Source: Rhodoblastus acidophilus
GTDB lineage: Bacteria > Pseudomonadota > Alphaproteobacteria > Rhizobiales > Beijerinckiaceae
Reading direction: 5' to 3'
DNA length: 64,000 bases
Assembly: GCF_900187365.1 (NCBI RefSeq)
Contig: NZ_FYDG01000002.1
Location: forward strand, 62,001-126,000
Shown here: in pieces, positions 25,994 through 34,116 of the stretch
Numbering within the stretch: the stretch's first letter is position 1
Layout: each line of letters opens with the position of its first letter
Program-made: the position numbers and the translations under genes
Notes under the pieces: generated by a model
Databases searched by the model: none
Told to the model about the DNA's origin: nothing
Seen by the model: only the letters and a program-made list of their open reading frames with translations

Positions 25994-26542
25994 TCAGCTC
26001 GGCGCGCCCATGCAGGCGTTTTCGGCGTCCTCCCACGCCTTGGGCTTGGGATCGTGCGCCGGCGGCCGGTTGCGGCCCACCGCCTCGTCCGACCGCGCCT
26101 TGAGATAGACGTAGATGTCGTCGATGAAGCACATCACGTTTTTGTCGAGCCCGAGCGTCGGCATCACCTTTTCCTGGCCGCCTTCGAGGTTCTTGCGGCC
26201 GTTGGCGACGGTCGAGAGGAAATCGGCGTAAGACAGTTTTTTCAAGGAATCGGCCAGGGCCGGCGCATAGGACGAGCCCAGCCCGTCCGGACCGTGGCAG
26301 CGCAGACATTCCGCGCTGTAGCGCAGGAAGCCGGAATAGGTGTACCAGTCCACCTTGCCGCTGGCGTCAACCTTGTAAGTCGGCTCGCCCTCGGCGTCGA
26401 AATATTTCCCGTCCTGGCTGGAGGCGGCGGCGCGCGGCTCGGCGCCGGCGCCAGACGCCGCCGCGCAGAGCGCCAGCAGCAGGACGACACGGCGACGTTT
26501 CCCGGCGCGGCGGCTTTTGGAGTGTTCGGCGAAATCAGTCAC
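25994..26542 (-). CDS. xoxG: XoxG, cytochrome c electron acceptor of XoxF
   Basis: 182 residues from GTG 26542 (chosen since the signal peptide RVVLLLALCAAASGAGA lies about 20 residues in; a longer frame reaches 26683). One c-type heme site CLRCH (79-83) and a likely axial Met (M127 in KVMPTL), with extra cysteines C138 and C177 as in the four-cysteine methanol-metabolism cytochrome group. It takes electrons from PQQH2 in XoxF in the periplasm. It follows xoxF by 137 bases, with an intrinsic terminator between them that should lower its expression relative to xoxF. Confidence 0.92.
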   Translation of the reverse strand: MTDFAEHSKSRRAGKRRRVVLLLALCAAASGAGAEPRAAASSQDGKYFDAEGEPTYKVDASGKVDWYTYSGFLRYSAECLRCHGPDGLGSSYAPALADSLKKLSYADFLSTVANGRKNLEGGQEKVMPTLGLDKNVMCFIDDIYVYLKARSDEAVGRNRPPAHDPKPKAWEDAENACMGAPS

Positions 26543-26629
26543 GACAATGAGTCCAATCGGCTTTGCGGCGCACAGGCTCTCCCGGCGTTGACCAGCCGGG
26601 CTCGCAAGACGTTGCGCGATGTCGGAAGC

Positions 26630-26660
26630 AAAATGCCGGGCAGGCTTGCGCTCGCCCGGC
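26630..26660 (-). terminator. Terminator after xoxF
   Basis: On the minus strand, a seven-base GC stem (26660-26654 with 26641-26635) is followed by ATTTT. A second small hairpin (26595-26600 with 26581-26586) lies between it and xoxG. Partial termination here would set a high xoxF to xoxG ratio. Confidence 0.65.
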
Positions 26661-26679
26661 AAGATGGGCGGCCCGACGG

Positions 26680-28482
26680 TCAATCGGGGAGGGCGAAGAC
26701 CGTCAACGTGCCGCCAAGCGCGGTGTAGTTGCTGAGTGCGGCATAGCCGCCGACCGCGCCCAAACCGGCGTGCGGATCGGCGAGGCCCGCCGCGAGGCCG
26801 ATGCCGGCCCAGCCGCCGACGCCCGACAGCACGGCCACATATTGCTTGCCCTTGTGCTGGTAGGTCATCACATTGCCGATGATGCCGGACGGGGTCTTGT
26901 ACTTGTAGAGCAGCTTGCCCGTCTTGGCGTCCACGGCCTTCAGATAGCCTTCGAGCGTGCCGTAGAACACGATGTCGCCGGCGGTGGCCAGAGCGCCCGA
27001 CCAGACCGAGAATTGTTCGGGGTCGGACCAGACGATCTTGCCCTTGGTGGCGTCCCAGGCGATGAAATTGCCCATATTTGCGCCGCCGGGCGCCGGATAC
27101 ATGGCGAGCGTCGCGCCGACATAGGGCTGCCCCGGCGTATAGCTGACGCGGAACGGCTCGTAATCCATGCAGACATGATTGGTCGGCACGTAGAACAGGC
27201 CGGTCTTGGGCGAGAAGGCGGCGGGCTGCTCGTCCTTGGAGCCGAGCGCCGCCGGGCAGATGCCCTGCGAATTCTCGTCCTCGCCATTGTGCTCGGTCGA
27301 ATATTTGGCGACCACCAGCGGCCGGCCATAGGTCGGGCTGGACCTGTCCATATCGACCTTGCTGGCCCAGTTCACCGCCGGATCGTACTTTTCCGCCACC
27401 AGCAGCTCGCCATTGGTGCGGTCGAGCGTGTAGCCGAAGCCGTTGCGGTCGAAATGCACCAGCAGCTTGCGATCCTTGCCGTCGATCTTCTGATCGACCA
27501 GCGGCACTTCGTTGACGCCGTCATAATCCCACTCGTCATGCGGGGTCATCTGATAGACCCATTTGGCCACGCCGGTGTCGGGGTCGCGGGCGAACAGGGT
27601 CATCGACCATTTGTTGTCGCCGGGGCGCTGTTTCGGGTTCCAGGTCGAGGGATTGCCCGAGCCGTAATAGACCAGATTCAGGTTGGGATCGTAGGAATAC
27701 CAGCCCCAGGTGCAGCCGCCGCCGGTCTTCCACTGGTCGCCTTGCCAGGTCTTGAGCGAGGAATCCTTGCCGACCGGCTTGCCGAGCGAGGTGGTCTTTT
27801 CGGGATCGAACAGGATCTGGTCGTCCGGCCCGGTGGAATAAGCGCGCCAAACCTTCTTGCCGCTCTCGATGTCATAGGCGGTGATGTGACATTGCACGCC
27901 GAATTCGCCGCCGGAAATGCCGACGAGCAGCTTGTCCTTGACCGGCAGCACCGTGGCGGTGTTGGTCTCGCCCTTCTTGGGATCGCCGTTGACGACGCTC
28001 CAGGTCACCTTGCCGGTCTTGGCGTCGAGCGCCACCACGGTGGTGTCGGCCTGATGCAGGAAGATCTTGCCATTGGCGTAGGCGAGGCCGCGATTGACCG
28101 TGTCGCAGCACATCACCGGCACGACATTGGCGTCCTGCTTCGGCTCGTATTTCCAGATGATCTTGCCCTCGTCGTTGAGGTCGAGCGCATAGACGATGTT
28201 CGGAAACGGCGTGTGGACATACATGATGTCGCCGACGACCAGCGGCGACCCTTCATGGCCGCGCAAAACGCCGGTGGAGAAGCTCCAGGCCGGCGCCATC
28301 TTGCCGACGTTGGTTTCGTTGATCTGATCGAGCTTGGAATAACGCTGATTGTCGTACGTACCCGCCTGAATGACCCATTGCTTGGGGTCCTGCGATCCTT
28401 TCATTACGGATTCATTGGCGAAGGCCGTAGCGTTCAGCGCGAGGGCGCTGACCGAAATAAGAGATGTGACGAGCCTCTTCAT
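26680..28482 (-). CDS. xoxF: Lanthanide-dependent methanol dehydrogenase XoxF
   Basis: The periplasmic PQQ quinoprotein that oxidises methanol to formaldehyde (or further). 600 residues with a signal peptide (1-22). The vicinal disulfide C125-C126 (VMCCDTVN) is present, as are the metal ligands E193 (GGEFG), N277 (GSGNPSTW) and catalytic D319; the extra Asp D321 in HDEWDYDG marks the lanthanide-binding Xox type rather than calcium MxaF. Segments such as [13 protein letters not shown] and [15 protein letters not shown] agree with the XoxF5 clade. GGAGG lies seven bases before the ATG. It is followed by xoxG and xoxJ and preceded by a 291-base promoter region. No mxaF is present in the window. 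Confidence 0.97.
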   Translation of the reverse strand: MKRLVTSLISVSALALNATAFANESVMKGSQDPKQWVIQAGTYDNQRYSKLDQINETNVGKMAPAWSFSTGVLRGHEGSPLVVGDIMYVHTPFPNIVYALDLNDEGKIIWKYEPKQDANVVPVMCCDTVNRGLAYANGKIFLHQADTTVVALDAKTGKVTWSVVNGDPKKGETNTATVLPVKDKLLVGISGGEFGVQCHITAYDIESGKKVWRAYSTGPDDQILFDPEKTTSLGKPVGKDSSLKTWQGDQWKTGGGCTWGWYSYDPNLNLVYYGSGNPSTWNPKQRPGDNKWSMTLFARDPDTGVAKWVYQMTPHDEWDYDGVNEVPLVDQKIDGKDRKLLVHFDRNGFGYTLDRTNGELLVAEKYDPAVNWASKVDMDRSSPTYGRPLVVAKYSTEHNGEDENSQGICPAALGSKDEQPAAFSPKTGLFYVPTNHVCMDYEPFRVSYTPGQPYVGATLAMYPAPGGANMGNFIAWDATKGKIVWSDPEQFSVWSGALATAGDIVFYGTLEGYLKAVDAKTGKLLYKYKTPSGIIGNVMTYQHKGKQYVAVLSGVGGWAGIGLAAGLADPHAGLGAVGGYAALSNYTALGGTLTVFALPD

Positions 28483-28773
28483 GGGTTTGCCTCCAGTGCC
28501 ACAGCCCGTCGTTCAACGGGCCTCCGACAACGCCCAACCGCGCCCGCGGCGAGGTCGTCGCCGTCGGTGTGGTTCGGGTTCTTTTGCTTTTCTATGCCGC
28601 CGCCAGCAGAACTTGTGAAACGCACAGTCTCAGCTGCGCTTGAGCATGGTCATTATGTTTATGACTGGAAAAAGCTAATCTGTGCGCGAGGCGCCGGCAA
28701 CATGGCAAAATCGCGCCGGTCATTAGATTTGACTTAGAAGCGTCGCCGATTTCATGTTGCGGCGCCACATATT
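28483..28773 (-). promoter_or_regulatory. Upstream region of xoxF
   Basis: 291 bases without a gene between the zinc hydrolase stop and xoxF. The proximal third is GC-rich, and the central part (about 28600-28740) is relatively AT-rich, which suits the xoxF promoter. The only certain element is the GGAGG before xoxF. No known regulator site can be named. Confidence 0.5.
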
Positions 28774-29835
28774 CTAATCCCATTCCAGTTCATGATAGGC
28801 TGTGGTGGCGTTGCGCGGGTTGAAATCGTCGAACAACCGCCAGTTCGACCGTTCGGACGCAGCGGCGGCGCCGGCCGCCTGCCGCAGGGTTTCTCCCTTG
28901 CCCAGGGCGTCGCGCACATCGTCGCGCAGACGGCGCAAATAGGCGAGCTGGGCGTCGGCGGCTTGCGGCCAGGCCATCGCGGCCGGCCCATGGCCGGGAA
29001 CGACCATTGCGGCGGATCGCGCCCGCAGCCGCGCCAGATTGGCGAGCCATCCCGCCAGATTGCCGTCCAAAGCTGGAACGTGACCGGAAAACAGCAAATC
29101 GCCCAAATAAATGGCGCCGCTTGCCTCATCCGTGACCGTGAGATCGCAATTGGTGTGGCCCGACGGCCAGGATTCCAGCTTCAGCTTGCGGCCGCCGAGG
29201 TCCAGCTCCGTTTCGCCATCGACCAGCAAGGTCGGCGCGACGATGCGGGTTCCCGCGAAATTGGCCTCGCCGACCAGCGCGCGGGTCGCGCGCAAATAAT
29301 CCTCGCCATGGCTCGCCAGCGCTTCGGGCAGCGCGCGATGACCGACGAAAACCGCATTGCCGTCCTGGAAGGCGGCGGCGCCCAGCGCGTGGTCGGGATG
29401 GCCATGCGTGAAAATGACATAAAGCACGGGAAGATTGGTTCCGGCCCTGATCGCCGCAAGCAATCGTCTGCCTGCTGTCATGCTGCCGCCTGTATCGACG
29501 ACCGCCACGCCATCGCGGCCGACGATAAAGCCGGAGTTGCTGATCTGGCCCGCGTTTTGCTCGTTGGCCAGAGCAATGACGCCCGGCAGCACGAACGCCC
29601 CCGGCGCGATTTCAACAGCAGCGGACGGCGGCGTTTTCTCCGTCCCGGCGCAAGCCGGCGAGAAAACGTCAAGCCTCAGGATAACAAAAGCTGCGAGACT
29701 GACAGAGAGGAATGCCCTTGTTCTGCGCCGCGCCTTGTGGTCATGCGCCGCTTGGCCGGACGGCGACGACGCATTGCGTAGCGTGGCCTCAGGAGACCTT
29801 GTCGTCTCGCGCAAAGGAAAGCGATATGTCCGCAT
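28774..29835 (-). CDS. Quinoprotein relay system zinc metallohydrolase (MBL fold)
   Basis: A metallo-beta-lactamase-fold hydrolase of the kind that accompanies SoxYZ-like carriers and PQQ dehydrogenases (TIGR04559-like, related to SoxH). The zinc motif H144-x-H146-x-D148-H149 (FTHGHPDHALG) is intact, with later ligands in WPSGHTNCD, YLGDLLFSG and VVPGHGPA. An export signal (AFLSVSLAAFVILRLDVFSPACAG) lies at about 41-64, so the N-terminus from ATG 29835 is unusually long; no internal ATG or GTG lies before the signal, and the true start is uncertain. The start overlaps, head to head, the small plus-strand gene at 29826. First gene of the minus-strand xox run. Confidence 0.82.
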   Translation of the reverse strand: MRTYRFPLRETTRSPEATLRNASSPSGQAAHDHKARRRTRAFLSVSLAAFVILRLDVFSPACAGTEKTPPSAAVEIAPGAFVLPGVIALANEQNAGQISNSGFIVGRDGVAVVDTGGSMTAGRRLLAAIRAGTNLPVLYVIFTHGHPDHALGAAAFQDGNAVFVGHRALPEALASHGEDYLRATRALVGEANFAGTRIVAPTLLVDGETELDLGGRKLKLESWPSGHTNCDLTVTDEASGAIYLGDLLFSGHVPALDGNLAGWLANLARLRARSAAMVVPGHGPAAMAWPQAADAQLAYLRRLRDDVRDALGKGETLRQAAGAAAASERSNWRLFDDFNPRNATTAYHELEWD

Positions 29836-30062
29836 TCACAGCCATCATCCTCGTGTGTCAGCTCTCCACCCCGCCGCAGGCCTGCGACGAGGCGCATGCG
29901 GTGGATGTGATCTCCACCCATGTGGAAAGCGAACTCGCCTGCATGCACGGCTCGCAGGAGGCGGTGGCCCGCGGCGCCCTGCGCGAAGGCATTGGCGAAA
30001 CGCTCTATGTGAAAACGCTGTGCCGCAAGAGCGCGCATGCGGCGCTGCTGCTGCAAAAATAA
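29826..30062 (+). CDS. Small four-cysteine protein, function unknown
   Basis: 78 residues with a hydrophobic start (SAFTAIILVCQL) and four cysteines (LVCQ, QACDEA, LACMHG, TLCRKS). It could be exported and disulfide-bonded, but cleavage is unclear. GGAAAG lies six bases before the ATG. It lies between the divergent zinc hydrolase gene, whose start it overlaps by ten bases, and frmA in the same direction 126 bases on. I cannot name a family. Confidence 0.6.
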   Translation: MSAFTAIILVCQLSTPPQACDEAHAVDVISTHVESELACMHGSQEAVARGALREGIGETLYVKTLCRKSAHAALLLQK

Positions 30063-30188
30063 CGCGGGTTTCGACGCGGGCAACGGGGCGTTTCTGAAAT
30101 TGCTCTTAAGGAGCCGGGCCGTCGTTGCTTCGTCGTGAGGCTTACCCTTTTATGGCGGGGAACAACCCCTCCAGCAAAGGTCAGACTC

Positions 30189-31307
30189 ATGAAAACGCGC
30201 GCAGCGGTCGCCTGGAAAGCCCAAGCTCCCCTGACCATCGAAACCATCGACCTCGACGGTCCGAAGGCGGGCGAAGTCCTGGTCGAAATCATGGCGACCG
30301 GCGTCTGCCATACCGACGCCTACACCCTGTCCGGGCTCGATTCGGAAGGAAAGTTTCCGGCCATTCTCGGCCATGAGGGCGCGGGAATCGTGCGCGAGGT
30401 CGGCGCCGGCGTCACCTCGGTCAAGCCGGGCGACCATGTGATTCCGCTGTACACGCCGGAATGCCGGCAGTGCAAGAGCTGCCTGTCGCAACGCACCAAT
30501 CTCTGCACGTCGATCCGCGCCACCCAGGGCCAGGGCGTGATGCCCGACGGAACCAGCCGATTCTCCTGTGACAGCGGCGCCAAGCCGGTGTTCCATTATA
30601 TGGGCTGCTCGACCTTCTCCAATTTCACCGTGCTGCCGGAAATCGCCGTGGCCAAGGTGCGCGAGGACGCCCCGTTCGACAAGATTTGCTACATCGGCTG
30701 CGGCGTCACCACCGGCATCGGCGCGGTGGTTTACACCGGAAAAGTCTGGCCCGGCGCCAATGTGGTGGTGTTCGGCCTGGGCGGCATCGGCCTCAATGTG
30801 ATCCAGGGCGCGCGCATGGTCGGGGCGGACAAGATCGTCGGCGTGGACCTCAATCCCAGCAAAGTCGAAATGGCGAGAAAATTCGGCATGACCCATTTCA
30901 TCAACCCCGACGACGTCGGCCGCGACAAGGTGGTCGAGGCCATCGTGGACGTCACCGGCGGCGGCGCGGATTTCTCGTTCGAGTGCATCGGCAATGTCCA
31001 CACCATGCGGCAGGCGCTGGAATGCTGCCATCGCGGCTGGGGCACGTCGATCGTCATCGGCGTCGCGCCCTCGGGCACGGAAATCTCGACCCGGCCGTTC
31101 CAGTTGGTCACCGGCCGCAACTGGCGCGGCTCGGCGTTCGGCGGCGCGCGCGGGCGCACCGACGTGCCCAAAATCGTGGATTGGTACATGGAGGGCAAGA
31201 TCAACATCGACGATCTCATCACCCACACCATGCCGCTGGACAAGATCAACGACGCCTTCGACCTCATGCACAAGGGCGAATCGATCCGGTCGGTGGTGAT
31301 TTACTGA
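30189..31307 (+). CDS. frmA: S-(hydroxymethyl)glutathione dehydrogenase / class III alcohol dehydrogenase
   Basis: Oxidises S-(hydroxymethyl)glutathione to S-formylglutathione with NAD+ in the cytoplasm. 372 residues, the class III length. The catalytic zinc site is seen in GVCHTDAYTL and GHEGAG, and the structural zinc site in CRQCKSCLSQRTNLC. The Rossmann glycine run VVVFGLGGIGLNV follows, and the family signature ATQGQGVMPDGTSRF is present. ATG 30189 is chosen since relatives begin MKTRAAVAW. With gfa and fghA it completes the formaldehyde-to-formate route in this window. Confidence 0.97.
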   Translation: MKTRAAVAWKAQAPLTIETIDLDGPKAGEVLVEIMATGVCHTDAYTLSGLDSEGKFPAILGHEGAGIVREVGAGVTSVKPGDHVIPLYTPECRQCKSCLSQRTNLCTSIRATQGQGVMPDGTSRFSCDSGAKPVFHYMGCSTFSNFTVLPEIAVAKVREDAPFDKICYIGCGVTTGIGAVVYTGKVWPGANVVVFGLGGIGLNVIQGARMVGADKIVGVDLNPSKVEMARKFGMTHFINPDDVGRDKVVEAIVDVTGGGADFSFECIGNVHTMRQALECCHRGWGTSIVIGVAPSGTEISTRPFQLVTGRNWRGSAFGGARGRTDVPKIVDWYMEGKINIDDLITHTMPLDKINDAFDLMHKGESIRSVVIY

Positions 31308-31322
31308 GCGGGCGAGCTTGAC

Positions 31323-31343
31323 GGCGCGACGAAACGTCGCGCC
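31323..31343. terminator. Hairpin between convergent frmA and COG4315 gene
   Basis: A nine-base perfect stem (31323-31331 with 31335-31343) and a three-base loop. No T-run on the plus strand. The position, 15 bases after frmA and 12 bases before the end of the convergent gene, fits a shared terminator. Confidence 0.5.
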
Positions 31344-31355
31344 GCGCAAAACGGT

Positions 31356-31730
31356 TCAGGGCTGCGCCACATGCCAGGCGCCGTTGAAACCATCGCCGCC
31401 GATGTCGCCGGGAACCGTGTCCTTCGACCAGGTGTAGAGCGGCTTGCCCTTGTAGGCCCATTGCTTGTTTTGGCTGGCGTCGCCGCGGTCGATCACCGTC
31501 CAGGATCCGGTGGGCTTGGCGTCGGCGGCCGCGGTGAGCGGCAGCCAGTTGGTGGCGCAGACGCCGGTGCAGGCGGACTTGCCGTCCGTATCCTTGTCGA
31601 ACGTGTAGAGCGTCATGCCTTTGGGATCGACCAGGGTGTCGCCCTTGGCGGTCTTGCCCATGCCGACGGGATCGGCGAAGGCCGGAGCGGCCACGCAAAT
31701 AAGGGCGATGGCGAGTGTCTTCTTCAACAT
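31356..31730 (-). CDS. Secreted COG4315-type protein with Y-x-(F/W/Y)-x-x-D repeats
   Basis: 124 residues: a signal peptide (1-19, AFA end) then two copies of the YxFxxD-like motif (LYTFDKDTDG and LYTWSKDTVPG), separated by CTGVCATNWLPL. This family of small periplasmic proteins has no settled role. GGAGG lies six bases before the ATG, but inside an 11-base-pair hairpin (31737-31764) that would hide it. Downstream of glf, in the same direction, and convergent with frmA. Confidence 0.8.
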   Translation of the reverse strand: MLKKTLAIALICVAAPAFADPVGMGKTAKGDTLVDPKGMTLYTFDKDTDGKSACTGVCATNWLPLTAAADAKPTGSWTVIDRGDASQNKQWAYKGKPLYTWSKDTVPGDIGGDGFNGAWHVAQP

Positions 31731-31736
31731 GGCTAT

Positions 31737-31764
31737 CCTCCACGGTCCCTTGCGACCGTGGAGG
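31737..31764 (-). promoter_or_regulatory. Hairpin sequestering the ribosome-binding site
   Basis: Perfect 11-base arms (31737-31747 and 31754-31764) with a six-base loop. In the minus-strand transcript the 3' arm is GACCGTGGAGG, so the whole GGAGG box of the COG4315 gene is paired with a CCTCC in the 5' arm. No T-run follows. Confidence 0.6.
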
Positions 31765-31812
31765 AAATACGTTTCGCGCGCGATTTTATTCCCGGCGAAT
31801 GGAAATTTTTCT

Positions 31813-32964
31813 TCAGGCGCCCAGCGGCGGGACAAAGAAAGCCGGTAGTTTCGCCCCGTCCCGAATCGCTGCGATCATCCGGCTGGACGCGTCGAGCGCC
31901 TCGGCGATGGTCACGTCCATGTCAAGATAGCGATAGGAGCCGAGGCGTCCGACAAAGCTCACGCCACCCGTCGATTCCGCGCGCGAAACATAGCGGCGCA
32001 GCATGGCCTCCTCGTTGGTCTGGCGGATCGGATAATAGGGAATGTCCTCCGGCCCGCAGAGACGGCTGAACTCGCGATACAGCACGGAGCCTTCGAGCTT
32101 GTCGCGCTCCCACGGCGCGAAATGCTTGTGCTCGGTGATGCGCGTGAACGGAACCTCCTCGTCGCAATAATTCAGCACCGCCGTGCCCTGGTAATCGCCC
32201 CGGTGGGTGAAACGCTCGAAATCCAGCGTGCGATAGCCGAGCCGGCCGTACTCGTAATCAAAATAGCGGTCGATCGGCCCGCTGTAGATCACATGGGCGA
32301 ATTTCTCGTCCACATCCTCGAACCGGGTCGAAAGCCGCAGCTCCACGCCATCCACGGCGAGGATCGCCTTGACCACCTCGGTATAGCCCTCGCGCGGCAT
32401 GGCCTGATAGGGATGGGCGAAATAGCTGTCTTCATAGGTGAAGCGCACCGGCAGGCGCTTCAGAATCGACGCGGGCAATTGCGTCGGTTCGACGCCCCAT
32501 TGCTTGCGGGTGTAGCCGCGGAAGAAGGCGCGATAGAGGTCGGGGCCGATCATGCTCAGCGCCTGTTCCTCGAAATTCTTCGGCTCCGCGATTTTTTCCG
32601 CCTGCGCGGCGATGAAGGCGCGCGCCTCGGCGGGGCTCATCACCTTGTTGAAGAACTGGTTGATGGTCAGCAGGTTGACCGGCAGCGAAAACACCCGCCC
32701 GCCCGACACCGCCTGCACCCGATGGTTATAGGGAATCCAGTCGCCGAACCGGCGCACATAGTCCCAGACGCGTTCATTGCCGGTGTGGAAAATGTGCGGC
32801 CCGTAGATATGGACCATCACGCCGGTTTCGGCGTCGCGCTCGGAATGGCAATTGCCGCCCAATGTGGCGCGATCGTCGATCGCCAAAACCTTGTGGCCGG
32901 CCTCGGCCAAGGCCCGCCCAATCACCGCGCCGGAAAATCCGGCGCCGACAATGCAATATCTCAT
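31813..32964 (-). CDS. glf: UDP-galactopyranose mutase
   Basis: A flavoenzyme that converts UDP-galactopyranose to UDP-galactofuranose for surface glycans. 383 residues with the FAD fold (YCIVGAGFSGAVIGRALA), HIYGPHIFHT, and later TEHKHFAPWER and FVGRLGSYRYLDMD. ATG 32964 with AGGAAGAG upstream is preferred to the GTG one codon earlier. Its neighbour across the divergent gap is a GT4 glycosyltransferase, possibly the user of the sugar or of the same glycan. Confidence 0.95.
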   Translation of the reverse strand: MRYCIVGAGFSGAVIGRALAEAGHKVLAIDDRATLGGNCHSERDAETGVMVHIYGPHIFHTGNERVWDYVRRFGDWIPYNHRVQAVSGGRVFSLPVNLLTINQFFNKVMSPAEARAFIAAQAEKIAEPKNFEEQALSMIGPDLYRAFFRGYTRKQWGVEPTQLPASILKRLPVRFTYEDSYFAHPYQAMPREGYTEVVKAILAVDGVELRLSTRFEDVDEKFAHVIYSGPIDRYFDYEYGRLGYRTLDFERFTHRGDYQGTAVLNYCDEEVPFTRITEHKHFAPWERDKLEGSVLYREFSRLCGPEDIPYYPIRQTNEEAMLRRYVSRAESTGGVSFVGRLGSYRYLDMDVTIAEALDASSRMIAAIRDGAKLPAFFVPPLGA

Positions 32965-33073
32965 CACTCTTCCTCGCCGCGCGCACTCCTGCGCCCATTA
33001 AGCCGCCGGCGCGGAAATGGCAATTTCGGCGGCTTTGCTCTATAGCCCGGCGCGAGGCTGTGGAGTTCTGGAC

Positions 33074-34063
33074 ATGCGCATTCTTTTCGTCAATTGGGCG
33101 ACGGTCCCGGTTTTCGCCTATGGCGGTACGGAACGCGTGATCTGGGATCTCGCGCAAGAACTGCATCGGCTCGGCCACGAGATCGCGTTTCTCACCCCGC
33201 CCGGCTCCAGCTGCGATTTCGGCGAAGTCCTGACCTTCGACCCCGAGCAGGATCTGCTGCCGCAGATACCCGCCGGCTATGACATCACGCATTTCCAGTT
33301 TCAGCCGAAATTCGACCTCGACCGCGCGTTCGGCCGGCCCTATCTGATGACCGAGCACGGCAATTACAACAAGAATCCAACCCGTCCGCTCAACTGCAAT
33401 TTCGTCTCCGCCGACCACGCCCGCCGCCACCAATCCGACGTTTACGTGCTCAACGGCCTGAACTGGGACGCGTATGGCCCGGTCGATTTGATGGCGCCGC
33501 GTGAAAACTTCCATTTTCTCGGCAAGGCGGAATGGCGCGCCAAGAACGTCAAGGGCGCCATCGACGTGGCGAAGAAGGCGGGCGTGGACATCGACATCCT
33601 CGGCGGCGACCGCTTCAACTTCCGCCGTGGCTTCCGCATCACCCTGACGCGCCGCGCCCATTTTCATGGCATGGTCGGCGGCGCCCCAAAATTCGCGGCG
33701 CTCAACGCCTCGCGCGGCCTGATCTTCCCGATGCGCTGGCACGAGCCGTTCGGCCTGGCGGTGACCGAGAGCCTTTATTTCGGCTGCCCGGTGTTTTCCA
33801 CGCCCTATGGCGCGCTGCCGGAACTGGTGGGAAGCGAGTTCGGCTATTTGAGCGATTCCTGCGGCGAACTGGCCCGCGCCGTGCGCGACCTGCGCTTCGA
33901 CCGCAAGAAACTGCACGATTACGCGCGCGAAACCTACAATTCCCAACAAATGGCGCAGGGCTACCTGCGTCTCTACGAAAAGATTCTCGGCGGCGAGACG
34001 CTGCACCAAAAGCCGCCGGTCTGGCCGAAACTGTCGAAAAAACTGCTGCCGTGGAAACGGTGA
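33074..34063 (+). CDS. Family 4-type glycosyltransferase
   Basis: 329 residues with a GT-B fold: an N-terminal domain opening MRILFVNWATVPVFAYGGTERV and a C-terminal donor domain with FHFLGKAEWRAKNVKGAIDVAKK and the E-x7-E-like segment PFGLAVTESLYFGCPV. Retaining glycosyltransferases of this kind act on cell-surface glycans in the cytoplasm. Donor and acceptor are unknown. The ATG at 33074 follows GGAG by eight bases. Divergent from glf; ends before a bidirectional terminator. Confidence 0.85.
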   Translation: MRILFVNWATVPVFAYGGTERVIWDLAQELHRLGHEIAFLTPPGSSCDFGEVLTFDPEQDLLPQIPAGYDITHFQFQPKFDLDRAFGRPYLMTEHGNYNKNPTRPLNCNFVSADHARRHQSDVYVLNGLNWDAYGPVDLMAPRENFHFLGKAEWRAKNVKGAIDVAKKAGVDIDILGGDRFNFRRGFRITLTRRAHFHGMVGGAPKFAALNASRGLIFPMRWHEPFGLAVTESLYFGCPVFSTPYGALPELVGSEFGYLSDSCGELARAVRDLRFDRKKLHDYARETYNSQQMAQGYLRLYEKILGGETLHQKPPVWPKLSKKLLPWKR

Positions 34064-34076
34064 TCGCGCCACGTTG

Positions 34077-34108
34077 AAAAAGCCCCGGAAACTCATCGCT
34101 TCCGGGGC
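34077..34108 (-). terminator. Terminator of pfp (probably bidirectional)
   Basis: Nine-base stem (34082-34090 with 34100-34108) and, on the minus strand, a following run of five T. On the plus strand the stem is followed by ctcaaaaa, so it would mainly serve pfp, but it also ends the convergent glycosyltransferase gene. Confidence 0.85.
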
Positions 34109-34116
34109 CTCAAAAA

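Noticed and set aside
26563-28737. A 724-codon open frame antisense to xoxF
   Set aside because: It is a by-product of GC-rich codon use opposite a clear XoxF; no domain content and implausible composition.
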